Shown: positions 1 to 8,670, counted from the stretch's first letter. The stretch: 64,000 nucleotides of DNA from Bdellovibrio bacteriovorus (GCF_001592745.1 NZ_LUKD01000008.1:195833-259832), one strand, 5' to 3'. Notes: generated from the sequence alone by a model not told the origin. A program made the numbers and translations.

Positions 1-50
1 TGAGCAGCTTCGCTGGTGCGGTTATCAATGTTCATACTTATGTAAATTAA
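1..50 (+). CDS. C-terminal end of an unidentified upstream gene (partial)
   Basis: One open frame reads SSFAGAVINVHTYVN and stops with TAA at 48-50, directly at a strong terminator. The fragment is too short to identify. A second frame stops at 43-45, so the frame choice rests on the protein-like composition and on the terminator immediately following. Confidence 0.4.
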   Translation, partial: SSFAGAVINVHTYVN

Positions 51-78
51 AAGGGCCCTGATGGGCCCTTTTGTTTTT
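49..78. terminator. Intrinsic terminator between convergent genes
   Basis: A perfect stem AAAAGGGCCC / GGGCCCTTTT with a TGAT loop is followed by GTTTTTTG on the plus strand. The A-rich left arm makes it usable on both strands, so it can serve the plus-strand upstream gene and the minus-strand gene ending at 87. Confidence 0.8.
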
Positions 79-86
79 TGCGTAAT

Positions 87-842
87 CTAGAAGTAGATTT
101 TCAAACCTGACCTAATCCCTTGGCGATCGGTGACCGTGTCATCCGTCGCCGCAGGGATTTTTGTTTTCTGGTTCTCCTTATACCAGGCACCGAATATGCG
201 CACGGCTTTAAAGTCTATAAAAAGCCCGGCCTCGGTGTAACTTCCTTCCACATCTCCTAATTCATCCGTGGAAGTGGGAAGGAAATAACGATATTTCCCG
301 TCTAATCCAAAGTACTTGGTTAAATAAACTTGCAACGATGCTTGACCGAATTGCTGTGAAAGCCGCGAATCACTGCTTTCACGTGTGCGTTGGCCATAAT
401 GAATAGTGAATGACGTGTTTTGAATGGAGTTCCCTAAAAGGCGGATGTTCAGCATTCCGGCCAGATCGTTGAAACTCTCTTCGGTGTTGTTTTCATATTC
501 CGCGGTGAGCCCCACGAATTGCGCGTAGGCCGAAGCTTCTCCAGCGAAGCTTGTGTACGAGTTTTCAACGCCAGAATCTTGAACTTCGGTTTTGAAAGAG
601 TTGTAGGATCCGCCGATCATGAACTCAAAAGGTGAGGGAGAGTTCATGGAAAGCCACATATCCATCATGCGATTGCGATTCTTCATTTCCAGCCACTCCG
701 TCAAAGACCAGCGGCTTTTTTCGCGATTAGCGGCCCGTTGAGTGAAGTCGATACCACTTCCCCAGCGAGATCTGGACTGTGCCTCGGAGATGCCTGAAAA
801 GGCCATAATGCAGAGTAGAAGCAGAGATGAAAATCTAGACAT
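87..842 (-). CDS. Secreted protein, probable outer-membrane beta-barrel
   Basis: 251 residues. The N-terminus is a clear Sec signal peptide (SSLLLLCIMAFSGISEAQS, cleavage near residue 22). The rest is rich in alternating aromatic and polar residues (for example SFTIHYGQRTRE, KYFGLDGKYRYF, GLFIDFKAVRIFGAWY). It ends in an amphipathic strand, SGLKIYF, with a C-terminal Phe, the usual outer-membrane barrel sorting signal. I do not recognise the family. It diverges from lgt with about 83 bp between starts, and a TATAAA-like box lies just upstream on the minus strand. Function unknown; a small barrel of 8-10 strands is the best structural guess. Confidence 0.6.
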   Translation of the reverse strand: MSRFSSLLLLCIMAFSGISEAQSRSRWGSGIDFTQRAANREKSRWSLTEWLEMKNRNRMMDMWLSMNSPSPFEFMIGGSYNSFKTEVQDSGVENSYTSFAGEASAYAQFVGLTAEYENNTEESFNDLAGMLNIRLLGNSIQNTSFTIHYGQRTRESSDSRLSQQFGQASLQVYLTKYFGLDGKYRYFLPTSTDELGDVEGSYTEAGLFIDFKAVRIFGAWYKENQKTKIPAATDDTVTDRQGIRSGLKIYF

Positions 843-925
843 ACCCCTATTTTCCCGCTTTTATAGGGCTACGTCTAAATATTCCCACGTTGATACAGTT
901 TTAACGTCTCAGAAAAGGATACGTT

Positions 926-1984
926 GTGGTTCATGATTTCGACCCGTTTGCACTAAGAATTTCCGGAGATTTTGGCGTCCGTTGGTACGGGCTTTCTTAC
1001 ATGATGGGGTTCATTTGTGCTTACTTGCTGATTCGTTGGTTGGCGCAAAGACAGCGTTCCGGCTTGGCACCAAACATGGTGGGCGATTTTATCACGTATG
1101 CTGCGATCGGAACTTTGGTGGGCGGTCGTTTAGGATATGTATTCTTCTATGGCATTGATCTTCTGTGGAAGTTCAAACCCGAATTCCCATTCTGGGGAGT
1201 TCTAGCCGTGAACGAAGGCGGGATGGCGAGCCATGGTGGTATCATCGGTATCGTGATCGCGTGTATGTTGTATGCCAGAAAGTATGGCGTCAACACTCTT
1301 TACCTTTTTGACCTTGTGGCCGTGACAGGTCCTTTGGGTGTTTTCTTTGGGCGCATCGCGAATTTCATCAACGGAGAATTGGTGGGACGCGAATGTGATC
1401 CATCTTACCCACTGGCGGTAAAATTCCCTCAAGATATTTACACTTGGCCAAATCAAAACTTCGCGAAGTTGGGTGAGTTGACTCCGGTGATGGAAAAAGT
1501 CGGTGTGGCTCGCGAGCAATGGTTAGAACTTGTTGATAAATACCGTTTCGATGGTTCAGCTCGTGAACAAGTATACTCGTTGATGACGAAAGCCATCGAT
1601 GCGATTCAAAACGGCAACGAAGCAGCGAAAGAGGCGATTGCGCCTTTATTGACGCCACGTTATCCGTCGCAGTTATTTGCCGCTTTTGGTGAAGGCTTGT
1701 TGCTTTTCATTCTTCTTTTCTTCCTTTGGAGAAAACCACGTAAACCAGGCTTCATCGCCGCGTGCTTTATCATCTTCTACGCGATTGTCCGTATTGCTGA
1801 TGAACAATTCCGTATGCCTGATGCTCATATCGGCTTTCAATGGATGGGCCTGACTCGCGGTCAGCTTCTCAGTATCGGAATGTTAATCTTGGGCTTTGTT
1901 ATGATGTTCGTATGGACTCGCGCAAGTTCATTGAAGATTCCTGGCTGGGGTCGCGGTCAATCGATCAAGTTGAATCGTAAGTAG
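926..1984 (+). CDS. lgt: Prolipoprotein diacylglyceryl transferase, with an inserted segment
   Basis: Transfers diacylglycerol from phosphatidylglycerol to the lipobox Cys of prolipoproteins in the inner membrane, the first step of lipoprotein maturation; this window alone encodes at least six predicted lipoproteins. Family signatures visible: MASHGGIIG with His103, GRIANFINGELVGR with Arg143 and Asn146, then RYPSQLF and the late VRIADEQFR segment, separated by hydrophobic helices. The GTG start at 926 follows AAAAGGA. At 352 residues it is about 60 longer than E. coli Lgt (291). The excess is a hydrophilic, partly helical stretch at about residues 171-240, between the catalytic helix and RYPSQL. 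It appears monocistronic, ending at a strong terminator. Confidence 0.96.
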   Translation: MVHDFDPFALRISGDFGVRWYGLSYMMGFICAYLLIRWLAQRQRSGLAPNMVGDFITYAAIGTLVGGRLGYVFFYGIDLLWKFKPEFPFWGVLAVNEGGMASHGGIIGIVIACMLYARKYGVNTLYLFDLVAVTGPLGVFFGRIANFINGELVGRECDPSYPLAVKFPQDIYTWPNQNFAKLGELTPVMEKVGVAREQWLELVDKYRFDGSAREQVYSLMTKAIDAIQNGNEAAKEAIAPLLTPRYPSQLFAAFGEGLLLFILLFFLWRKPRKPGFIAACFIIFYAIVRIADEQFRMPDAHIGFQWMGLTRGQLLSIGMLILGFVMMFVWTRASSLKIPGWGRGQSIKLNRK

Positions 1985-2012
1985 GATTTTTCTGAAAAAT
2001 AAATTCTGAATA

Positions 2013-2038
2013 AAAAAGCCGCTGAAAAGCGGCTTTTT
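2013..2038 (+). terminator. Intrinsic terminator after lgt
   Basis: Stem AAAAAGCCGCT / AGCGGCTTTTT with a GAAA loop, running into GTTTTTG. It lies 29 bp after the lgt stop. Confidence 0.85.
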
Positions 2039-2084
2039 GTTTTTGAGTTATCGTATCGTCGCGTCTTGCAGGGACAAATTCACG

Positions 2085-2250
2085 TCCACGGTGGAAGTAA
2101 GAAATTTCACTGCCATCGTGGCAGTAAACAGCCGTGCCATGTTTCAGCGGTCAGCGTATTCTACCGCCACGGTGGCGGTAAGCGTGTGCGTTATAAGTTC
2201 TGAGTTAAGTGAAATGCAAGATAGATGAACTTGTTGGCAGTAAGAATTTC
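2085..2250. repeat. Array of related palindromes between two convergent terminators
   Basis: Three palindromes share a CCAC/GTGG core followed by (A/C)(A/G)GTAA: TCCAC-G-GTGGA (2085-2095), ACTGCCA-TCG-TGGCAGT (2109-2125) and ACCGCCAC-G-GTGGCGGT (2163-2179). Their centres are at 2090, 2117 and 2171, that is 27 and 54 bp apart. A degenerate right half (GCGGTCAGCGT, 2147-2157) fills the missing position, and another half (GGCAGTAAGAATTTC, 2236-2250) follows. The stretch 2041-2266 has no convincing gene: the one open frame across it has no protein-like character. It could be an operator array, a structured RNA, or a mobile palindromic repeat. Confidence 0.6.
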
Positions 2251-2263
2251 TGTTGGATGAACA

Positions 2264-2296
2264 TAAAAAAACTCCCCAAGGAATCCCTGGGGAGTT
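2264..2296 (-). terminator. Intrinsic terminator of the papain-like protease gene
   Basis: On the minus strand the stem AACTCCCC / GGGGAGTT is followed by a run of at least six T (plus-strand A run at 2265-2270). It starts just after the stop codon at 2303. Confidence 0.8.
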
Positions 2297-2302
2297 CTGT
2301 TG

Positions 2303-4162
2303 TTATCGCCACAAAGCAACGATGGTGCCGGATTTCGCGGATTGGTTTCCTGCGGCGTCGACGGCTGTGAACTGATAGTTATAGTACACGTTCTTTTTGA
2401 TGTTGCTGTCGCCGTAGCTCAGTGAAGTCGTTTCAGCGATTTTTACCCCGTTACGATAGATGAAGTATTTTACTACTTTCACGTTATCCGTCGAAGCAGC
2501 CCAACCCAAGTTGAATCTTGCAGTTCTGTTGCGATTGAATGTCGTTAGGGACAATGTCAATCCAGTCGGGGCAGACGGTGCAATAGTATCAACTACTGGT
2601 GTAGGCGTGGGGGTCGGAGTTGGAGTCGGTGTCGGTGCTGGCGTTGTTCCCGCAACCAACATACTTGAATTTCCATCTACAGTCAGTGGTACATTCGCTG
2701 CTGACAGCAAAGTATTTCCCACACTTGGATTTACGATGTTGAATGCCGATGTTGTCAAAGCACTTCCGGCAGTTGAGTCTTTCATAGTCAGATAAAACTT
2801 CTGCGTATTGATGTCGGATGCAGCTAACGAAGAAATATCAAAGTAAAAGCTTCCAAGCTTCTCTGCCGTTGTTCCGTCAAATGCATAGTTACCACCGCGA
2901 TTTGCGAAAGCGAACGGTGACCACGTCGCCGAAGGACTGCTTGACGTATTTGCCGAAGAGCCGAACTGCAATGACATCTGTGCGCGCATTGCGTGCGACA
3001 TTTTGACTTCCGCTAACAAGCGAGGAGCGTACGACGTGTAAGTCGAATAAAATACCATTCCACTTTGCGTAAGCTGAATTCTGCCAGCGGGTGCAAAGTT
3101 TGGAACCGTTGAGGTTGCGCGGAAGGCATCATAAGAAGCCCAGGCGTAACCCTGGTTTTTCCAAGACGCCCCAAAAGAGTTGGCAATTTTAAATGCGCCC
3201 ACTTCGGAAGCTTCAACCGCGCCATTGCCATTGATATCTGTCCAAATCGTGTCGTCGTAACCGACGATCACCATGGCATGACCAGAAACCGTGCCGTTGA
3301 TGTGTGTTGCGATAGCTTGGCCCACAAAAGGATTTGAAGCCGCTTGTGGATTTGCTTGCACCGTACGGTACACCCAACTGTTGATGTAGGTACCAAAAGA
3401 CACCACGTGGCCATTGGCTAAGATTTGTTTTACGTTCGCCATATCCGCATCAGTGTTAATGCGGGAATAGCTAAACGGTTTCATGCGTGAATTGATCGCA
3501 CGCTTCCAGTGATCCGAGTTTATACTCCAGGCGCGGAAGTCGCTGTCATAGGGGAATTCTGCCGATGTGGCTGCGCCATGCTTTTCCATCACCGCAAAAG
3601 CATCCGACAAAGAGGAACCGTTGTCGACGCCGCCGTTGATCATATTATAAGTCCATTTGGGGGAATAAATGCGAGCAGCGGATGTTTTGTTATTACAACC
3701 CAGTGTTAAGCACACCTCGTGGCTCATCAGATAATAGGTCGTAGCAAAAGCCACGCACGAGCCCAAGGTTCCTTGGCTGACAATAGGGGGGAACGAAGGT
3801 AAAGCCGAGTTGTCAACTTGCGCGGGCGCTGATCCTAGAGTCGCCATTGCGGCACTCTCCGCCGTTTCCGAAGACGAAGAAGCTTGCAAGCTGTCGTCTA
3901 CTTCAACTTCTGGTTTTGTCGTATCGACTTGAACTGGTGCTTGGCCACGACGAGTTCTTTCTTTATTAACGCGCTCTAAGCCCAAACGATTCGGACGAAC
4001 TTTTTTGATTTTACGGCGTTGCAGTTTTTGCTGCTCTTCCTGAGTCATCTCTTTCAGGCCGGGACGGAAGCCTTGATTGTTAGCAAGAACGGTGGACGGA
4101 GAAACGTGCAGACTTAATGTCAGCGCAATCATTCCGCCGACAGGTTTCAAAAAGTTTTTCAT
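2303..4162 (-). CDS. Secreted papain-like (C1A) cysteine protease with C-terminal FN3-like domain
   Basis: The start is placed at the ATG at 4162, preceded by GGAGAAAAAGAA and followed by a signal peptide (MKNFLKPVGGMIALTLSLHV...); an upstream in-frame start lacks both. Numbered from here (619 residues), the catalytic triad is Cys136 in QGTLGSCVAFA, His295 in SGHAMVIVGYDD and Asn328 in IANSFGASW, in papain order. Between His and Asn lies DINGNGAVEASE, an EF-hand/dockerin-like calcium loop. A basic, Gln-rich stretch at 30-75 may be a propeptide. A PT-repeat linker leads to a fibronectin type III-like domain (about residues 520-619). Likely exported and self-processing; the substrate is unknown, though degradation of prey or environmental protein is plausible. 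Confidence 0.88.
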   Translation of the reverse strand: MKNFLKPVGGMIALTLSLHVSPSTVLANNQGFRPGLKEMTQEEQQKLQRRKIKKVRPNRLGLERVNKERTRRGQAPVQVDTTKPEVEVDDSLQASSSSETAESAAMATLGSAPAQVDNSALPSFPPIVSQGTLGSCVAFATTYYLMSHEVCLTLGCNNKTSAARIYSPKWTYNMINGGVDNGSSLSDAFAVMEKHGAATSAEFPYDSDFRAWSINSDHWKRAINSRMKPFSYSRINTDADMANVKQILANGHVVSFGTYINSWVYRTVQANPQAASNPFVGQAIATHINGTVSGHAMVIVGYDDTIWTDINGNGAVEASEVGAFKIANSFGASWKNQGYAWASYDAFRATSTVPNFAPAGRIQLTQSGMVFYSTYTSYAPRLLAEVKMSHAMRAQMSLQFGSSANTSSSPSATWSPFAFANRGGNYAFDGTTAEKLGSFYFDISSLAASDINTQKFYLTMKDSTAGSALTTSAFNIVNPSVGNTLLSAANVPLTVDGNSSMLVAGTTPAPTPTPTPTPTPTPVVDTIAPSAPTGLTLSLTTFNRNRTARFNLGWAASTDNVKVVKYFIYRNGVKIAETTSLSYGDSNIKKNVYYNYQFTAVDAAGNQSAKSGTIVALWR

Positions 4163-4336
4163 TTCTTTTTCTCCAGAGGTTTTTAGTTCCGCACCCGCCA
4201 GCAAGTCCGGCAGTGCGACTTCGTCACAATGTTAAGTAGCAAAGCTCTAAAATCCCTAAAGAAATGATCCATTCAAATGCGAATGCGAGGTTATAAACTC
4301 GAGATTTGTCGATAATTTCGGCGAGAATAAAAAAGA

Positions 4337-4366
4337 AAACGGCGAAAGGAAAACCTTTCGCCGTTT
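4337..4366 (-). terminator. Intrinsic terminator after hisS
   Basis: Stem ACGGCGAAAGG / CCTTTCGCCGT with an AAAA loop. On the minus strand it runs into TTTTCTTTTTTTATT, while the plus strand has no T run, so it serves the minus-strand hisS. Confidence 0.75.
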
Positions 4367-4403
4367 GAAGATAAGTCTTTAGTCGAAGTCTTTTACAGGA
4401 CCT

Positions 4404-5651
4404 CTATTTAAAATCAAAAGCGGCAAGCTCGGTGCGAGAGATTTCTTTTTGCTCTCCGGTTCCGAAGTTTTTCACGGTGACCGTCTTATTGGTCACTTCA
4501 TTACCACCTAGGATCAATGCGTAATGCGCGCCAATCTTGTTGGCTTTTTGCATTTTCTTTTGCATTTTTCCGGAAAGAAAATTTTCTGTCTTGAAGCCGC
4601 GAGAACGAATTTCATGCGCCACTTTGACGCTTTCTTCTTCGCCTTGATCATCCGCTCCGACAACGGCGATGATAACTTCTTTTTTCGTCGCCAATTCTTT
4701 CGGAGTCAGATCCGCTAAACGATCAATGCCCGCGGCCCAGCCTACGCCTGGAGTTTTTGGACCGCCCATAGTTTCAATCAAACCATCGTAGCGTCCGCCG
4801 GCAAGGACTGTTCCTTGAGCGCCGAGCTTCGTTGTCGTGAATTCAAAAACAGTGTGACAGTAATAATCTAAACCGCGCACGAGGTGCGAGTTCACGTTGT
4901 AAGGGATTCCTAATTTTTCAATACCCGCCAAAACTTTTTTGAAGAAGGTTTGAGATGTTTCGTTCAAGTATTGCTCAAGCTTTGGTGCTCCGGCATTCAG
5001 CTTTTTATCGCCTTCGTCTTTTGAATCTAAAATGCGCAACGGGTTTTTTTCTAAACGCATTTTGCTGTCAGCAGAAAGCTGATCCTGGTGTTCGGTGAAA
5101 TATTTCACCAAAGCATCGCGATAGGCAGCGCGGCTTTCACTGTCACCCAAGGTATTGATCTCGAGTGTGCACTCCGCGGAAATGCCGATTTTCTTTAAGA
5201 TGTCCCACGCCATTGCAATGCATTCCACGTCAGCTAGCGGACTGTCATAACCTAAACACTCTGCGCCCAATTGGTAAAATTGACGATAACGTCCTTTTTG
5301 TGGTCGTTCATATCGGAACATGGGGCCAGAATAATAAAATTTCAAAGGAAGGTTCTGCATCATGCCTTCAGAGATAAAAGCGCGTGCAACTCCGGCCGTT
5401 CCCTCAGGTCTTAATGTGAGACTTTCTCCTCCGCGATCTGTAAAGTCGTAAGTCTCTTTATTCACAACATCGGAAGTTTCACCGAGCGTGCGATGAAAAA
5501 CGTCAGAAAATTCAAAAATAGGGGTTTCGATTTCTCCGTATCCGTACAAAAGAGCCTTTTCATAGGCTGATTCTTCGACAAAACGGAAAAGAAGACTGTC
5601 CTCGGGAAGCAGATCGCGGGTGCCACGAACTCTCTGAATTTTGTTGCTCAT
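4404..5651 (-). CDS. hisS: Histidyl-tRNA synthetase
   Basis: Charges tRNA-His in the cytoplasm; class II synthetase of normal length (415 residues). Visible motifs: [11 protein letters not shown] near the N-terminus, [12 protein letters not shown] (motif 2 region), [17 protein letters not shown], the His-specific [15 protein letters not shown], and motif 3 [13 protein letters not shown]...GWAAGIDRL. The C-terminal anticodon-binding domain follows (from about residue 325). The ATG start follows TGAGGACG. It appears monocistronic and diverges from the Zrg-like cluster. Confidence 0.97.
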   Translation of the reverse strand: MSNKIQRVRGTRDLLPEDSLLFRFVEESAYEKALLYGYGEIETPIFEFSDVFHRTLGETSDVVNKETYDFTDRGGESLTLRPEGTAGVARAFISEGMMQNLPLKFYYSGPMFRYERPQKGRYRQFYQLGAECLGYDSPLADVECIAMAWDILKKIGISAECTLEINTLGDSESRAAYRDALVKYFTEHQDQLSADSKMRLEKNPLRILDSKDEGDKKLNAGAPKLEQYLNETSQTFFKKVLAGIEKLGIPYNVNSHLVRGLDYYCHTVFEFTTTKLGAQGTVLAGGRYDGLIETMGGPKTPGVGWAAGIDRLADLTPKELATKKEVIIAVVGADDQGEEESVKVAHEIRSRGFKTENFLSGKMQKKMQKANKIGAHYALILGGNEVTNKTVTVKNFGTGEQKEISRTELAAFDFK

Positions 5652-5754
5652 ATTACGTCCTCAATACTAACAGGGAAATTAGGTTATATCAGAGCCTCGG
5701 GCAGTGCGCAAAGCTATTGCATTTAAGTGGGTCCGCGTTTTTAATAGAAATGAC

Positions 5755-6222
5755 ATGGAATCAGCACAGAAAATGAAAAAATGGGTTATCGCAGGAGCTG
5801 CCGTTTTGATCGTCGTTATCGGCGCGGTGGTCTATCAATCAATGTTCAGCAAAGGTGCCGCTTTAACGGGAGTTGAAGTGGATTGGCGTCTTTTGGGCGA
5901 GATGGACTACATTACAGGCAAATCTTCTTCGGAACTCCAGGCTTTGAACGGCAAGGGTGTGAAGATCCCTGGTTTCATGGTGCCGCTTGAAGACGACCAA
6001 AGAGACGTGGTGGAGTTTTTATTAGTACCAAGCCCTCAGGCTTGTATCCACGTGCCGCCACCGCCACCGAATCAAATGGTTTACGTAAAAATGAAAAAAG
6101 GAACCGAAGTAGCTGTAGGCCCTATCTGGGTTTATGGCACTTTGAATCTCGTAACGAAAAAATCCATGTACGGAGATGCATCGTTTGAGCTCGTAGGTGA
6201 AGCTGTAGAGCCGTACAAATAA
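5755..6222 (+). CDS. DUF3299 protein, membrane-anchored, first gene of a Zrg-like cluster
   Basis: About 155 residues, with a single N-terminal transmembrane segment (WVIAGAAVLIVVIGAVVY) and a periplasmic domain. The domain carries the DUF3299 hallmarks: GVKIPGFMVPLE, then FLLVPSPQACIHVPPPPPNQ, then PIWVYGTL. The ATG at 5755 is my choice; ATG 5773 and GTG 5704 are in frame and none has a strong Shine-Dalgarno sequence. DUF3299 genes are commonly found beside ABC transporters of the FtsX/LolCDE kind and DUF2796 (ZrgA) proteins, as here. The conserved Cys-His in QACIHVPPPPPN suggests metal binding, but this is inference. Next gene 18 bp downstream. Confidence 0.8.
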   Translation: MESAQKMKKWVIAGAAVLIVVIGAVVYQSMFSKGAALTGVEVDWRLLGEMDYITGKSSSELQALNGKGVKIPGFMVPLEDDQRDVVEFLLVPSPQACIHVPPPPPNQMVYVKMKKGTEVAVGPIWVYGTLNLVTKKSMYGDASFELVGEAVEPYK

Positions 6223-6240
6223 CTTTGTGAGGAGGTCTCT

Positions 6241-6723
6241 ATGATGAAGGTTCTTCTATTATCAGCCATGGTCTTTGCTGCGCGTGAACACGGGTCCCAT
6301 GTACACGGCTCGGGCAAAGCCAGTGTGGCATTTGATGGAAAAAGCGGAAAAATTGAATTGCATGTCCCTGCTGAATCCATCATTGGATTCGAACATCAAG
6401 CCAAGAGCAAAGCCGACAAACAGAAAAAAGACAAAGCTTTAGCGAAACTCGAAGAAAAAATCGGCGAAATGATTGTCTTGGATCCAGCACTTAAATGCGA
6501 AATTAAAAAAGACATCTTTGAAGTGAACCAACATGATTCGCATGCGGAAGTCGAAGCTGAATTCAATGTAACTTGTGAAGCTCCGGCTGCGGGTAGTACG
6601 ATCACATTTAATTTTTCAAAACAATTTCCGCGTTTAAAGAAAGTGCAAGTGGATATTCTTGCCGATGGCGTGCAAAAATCCACGCAAGTTTTGAAGAACG
6701 GAGACACTGTTGAGCTCAAGTAA
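6241..6723 (+). CDS. ZrgA-like (DUF2796) periplasmic protein
   Basis: 160 residues with a very short signal peptide (MMKVLLLSAMVFA). The mature protein begins EHGSHVHGSGKASVAFDG and continues IELHVPAESIIGFEH, the diagnostic pattern of DUF2796/ZrgA, a periplasmic component of the zinc-related Zrg ABC system known from Vibrio cholerae. Most family members have a long His/Asp-rich loop in the middle; here only QHDSHAE is present, so metal-binding capacity may be reduced. A strong GAGGAGGT precedes the ATG. It overlaps the next gene by 14 bp, suggesting translational coupling. Confidence 0.82.
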   Translation: MMKVLLLSAMVFAAREHGSHVHGSGKASVAFDGKSGKIELHVPAESIIGFEHQAKSKADKQKKDKALAKLEEKIGEMIVLDPALKCEIKKDIFEVNQHDSHAEVEAEFNVTCEAPAAGSTITFNFSKQFPRLKKVQVDILADGVQKSTQVLKNGDTVELK

Positions 6724-7402
6724 CATCCTGATTGAAGTACGTGATTTGCAGTACACTTACCCCGGCGCAACTCAACCCACTTTGAAAATCCCTGAATTTT
6801 CGGTGTTGCGCGGGGAGGAGCTCTTTCTTTATGGCCCGAGCGGAACGGGCAAGACGACATTGTTAGAAATGTTTTCGGGCGTTTTAAAACCCACCCAAGG
6901 CAGTCTTAAAATTTTGGGTTTTGATTTCGTGAAAATGAGTGACGCTGATCGCGATGCTTTTCGTGCCGAGCACATGGGGTACGTTTTTCAAAACTTCAAT
7001 TTGATTCCTTATCTGAGCGTGCAGGAAAATATCGAACTGCCTTTGCACTTAAGCCCCGCGCGAAAAGCACGACTGGGCAGTGTGGATACGGAAATGGTCA
7101 TTCGCGCTCTTTGCGGAAATTTGGGGATCGGTGATCTTCTTGGTAAAAAAGTGGCAGAGCTCAGCGTGGGGCAACAGCAACGTGTGGCCGTGGCACGCGC
7201 TCTACTGGGAAAGCCCGATCTTATTTTGGCTGATGAACCCACCTCTGCATTAGATACAGATCATCGCGAAAAATTCCTGAAGCTGATGTTCGAACTTGCA
7301 GATCTTTACGGCACAACCGTTGTCTTCGTATCTCATGATCGCAGCATGGAAAAACTTTTTAGTCGCAGCATCTCGTTGGACTCCATCAATAGGGTTGGAT
7401 AA
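6710..7402 (+). CDS. ABC transporter ATP-binding protein (LolD/MacB-like; ZrgB-like)
   Basis: 230 residues. Walker A is GPSGTGKTT (about 40-48), the Q-loop region is VFQNFNLIPYLSVQENIELP, the signature is LSVGQQQRVAVARAL, Walker B is LILADEPTSALD, and the H-loop is VFVSHD. The TTG start at 6710, inside the end of the previous gene, follows GGAGAC and gives the expected short N-terminus. The last base of its stop is the first base of the next gene (TAATG). With the neighbouring FtsX-type permease it forms a complete inner-membrane ABC module. Substrate is inferred from context only; LolCDE-type lipoprotein release is the main alternative. Confidence 0.9.
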   Translation: MSSSNILIEVRDLQYTYPGATQPTLKIPEFSVLRGEELFLYGPSGTGKTTLLEMFSGVLKPTQGSLKILGFDFVKMSDADRDAFRAEHMGYVFQNFNLIPYLSVQENIELPLHLSPARKARLGSVDTEMVIRALCGNLGIGDLLGKKVAELSVGQQQRVAVARALLGKPDLILADEPTSALDTDHREKFLKLMFELADLYGTTVVFVSHDRSMEKLFSRSISLDSINRVG

Positions 7403-8667
7403 TGGTCTTTCTTAAACTTGCTATCAAATCTTTGAAGAACCGTGCTTTTGCTACAACGCTGACCGTACTTTCCATCGCTTTGAGCGTGACGCTTCTTTTA
7501 TCAGTTGAAAGAGCCAAAAGAGCGGCGGAAGAGGGCTTTACCCAAACTATCAGTAAGACGGACCTGATTGTCGGAGCTCGCAGCGGATCTTTGCAGCTTA
7601 TCCTGTACACGGTCTTTAATATGGGAAATGCCACTCATAATATTTCCTATGAGACTTACGAGGATATTAAAAAGAATCCGGCCATTGAATGGACCATCCC
7701 ATACTCATTAGGCGATGGTCACCGCGGGTTTCGTGTCGTGGGTACGAATGAAGATTTTTTTAAGCACTATCACTTTCGTGGCAGCGAAAAGATCCAATTA
7801 AGCCAAGGCCAGGTCTTTAAAGACTTATGGGATGTGGTTATTGGTGCCGAAGTTGCGCACAAACTGAAGTATCGTTTAGGTGACCGTATTGTGGTCGCGC
7901 ATGGAGTGACAAAAGGAGAGGGGATTCAAAATCACGCCGACAAACCTTTTGTTGTCACAGGCATTATGGAGCCAACTGGAACGCCACTGGATCGCGCAGT
8001 TTACATGTCATTAGAGGGCATGGAAGCTTTGCACGTTGATTGGGCGGACGGGGCCGCGCCGACGGCAGAAAAGGCAATTCCTCGTGAACAGCTTTCACGT
8101 GCCGGGATGAAAATTCACACGATCACGGCTTTCTTCGTGGGAGCAAAGTCTCGCATTGAAACTTTAAAACTTCAGCGTGATATCAATACCTATAAAGAAG
8201 AACCCTTGTTGGCGATCATTCCTGGAGTCGCATTGAGCGAACTTTGGAATGGTCTGTCTTATGTTGAAGGTGTCTTAAGAATTATCTCTTGGATGGTGGT
8301 TCTGGTGGGCCTTGTTTCAATGTTGATCGCCTTGACAACTACATTGAACGAACGCCGTCGAGAGATGGCTATCCTAAGAGCCGTCGGAGCGAAGTCTTCA
8401 CAGATCGTCGGTCTGTTGGTGTTTGAATCAGCGCTACTGACTGTTGTGGGCATCACTTTAGGGACTCTTCTTTCGTGGACGCTGATCGCGATTCTTCGTC
8501 CGTGGATCGCCAGCGAATTCGGTCTTTATCTTGTGGGCCCGTGGGTCACGAAGATCGAGATTTTATATATAGCTATCACTTTCTTCGGTGGCACGCTGAT
8601 GGGATTGATCCCGGCATTGCGGGCCCAGAACCTCGCCTTGAAAGATGGGTTGAGTGTGAAGTTATAA
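7402..8667 (+). CDS. FtsX/MacB-type ABC transporter permease (ZrgC-like)
   Basis: 421 residues in the four-helix FtsX arrangement: helix 1 at residues 13-32, a long periplasmic domain (about 33-285), then three helices after VLRIISWMVVLVGLVSMLIALTTTLNERRREMAILRAVGA, where the NERRREMAILRAVGA stretch is the conserved coupling segment. One permease with one ATPase implies a homodimer. The start codon overlaps the stop of the ATPase gene. It is the last gene of the cluster and is followed within 5 bp by a strong terminator. Confidence 0.9.
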   Translation: MVFLKLAIKSLKNRAFATTLTVLSIALSVTLLLSVERAKRAAEEGFTQTISKTDLIVGARSGSLQLILYTVFNMGNATHNISYETYEDIKKNPAIEWTIPYSLGDGHRGFRVVGTNEDFFKHYHFRGSEKIQLSQGQVFKDLWDVVIGAEVAHKLKYRLGDRIVVAHGVTKGEGIQNHADKPFVVTGIMEPTGTPLDRAVYMSLEGMEALHVDWADGAAPTAEKAIPREQLSRAGMKIHTITAFFVGAKSRIETLKLQRDINTYKEEPLLAIIPGVALSELWNGLSYVEGVLRIISWMVVLVGLVSMLIALTTTLNERRREMAILRAVGAKSSQIVGLLVFESALLTVVGITLGTLLSWTLIAILRPWIASEFGLYLVGPWVTKIEILYIAITFFGGTLMGLIPALRAQNLALKDGLSVKL

Positions 8668-8670
8668 AAG

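Noticed and set aside
742-936. 64-codon plus-strand open frame between the barrel gene and lgt
   Set aside because: Antisense to the signal-peptide region of the barrel gene and overlapping the lgt start; composition not protein-like.
2037-2228. 63-codon plus-strand open frame after lgt
   Set aside because: Starts inside the lgt terminator, has no ribosome-binding site, and its sequence follows the palindrome array rather than any protein-like pattern.
2615-2650. Short tandem GT-rich repeat resembling a microsatellite
   Set aside because: It is the codon-level trace of the PT-repeat linker in the papain-like protease, not a separate element.
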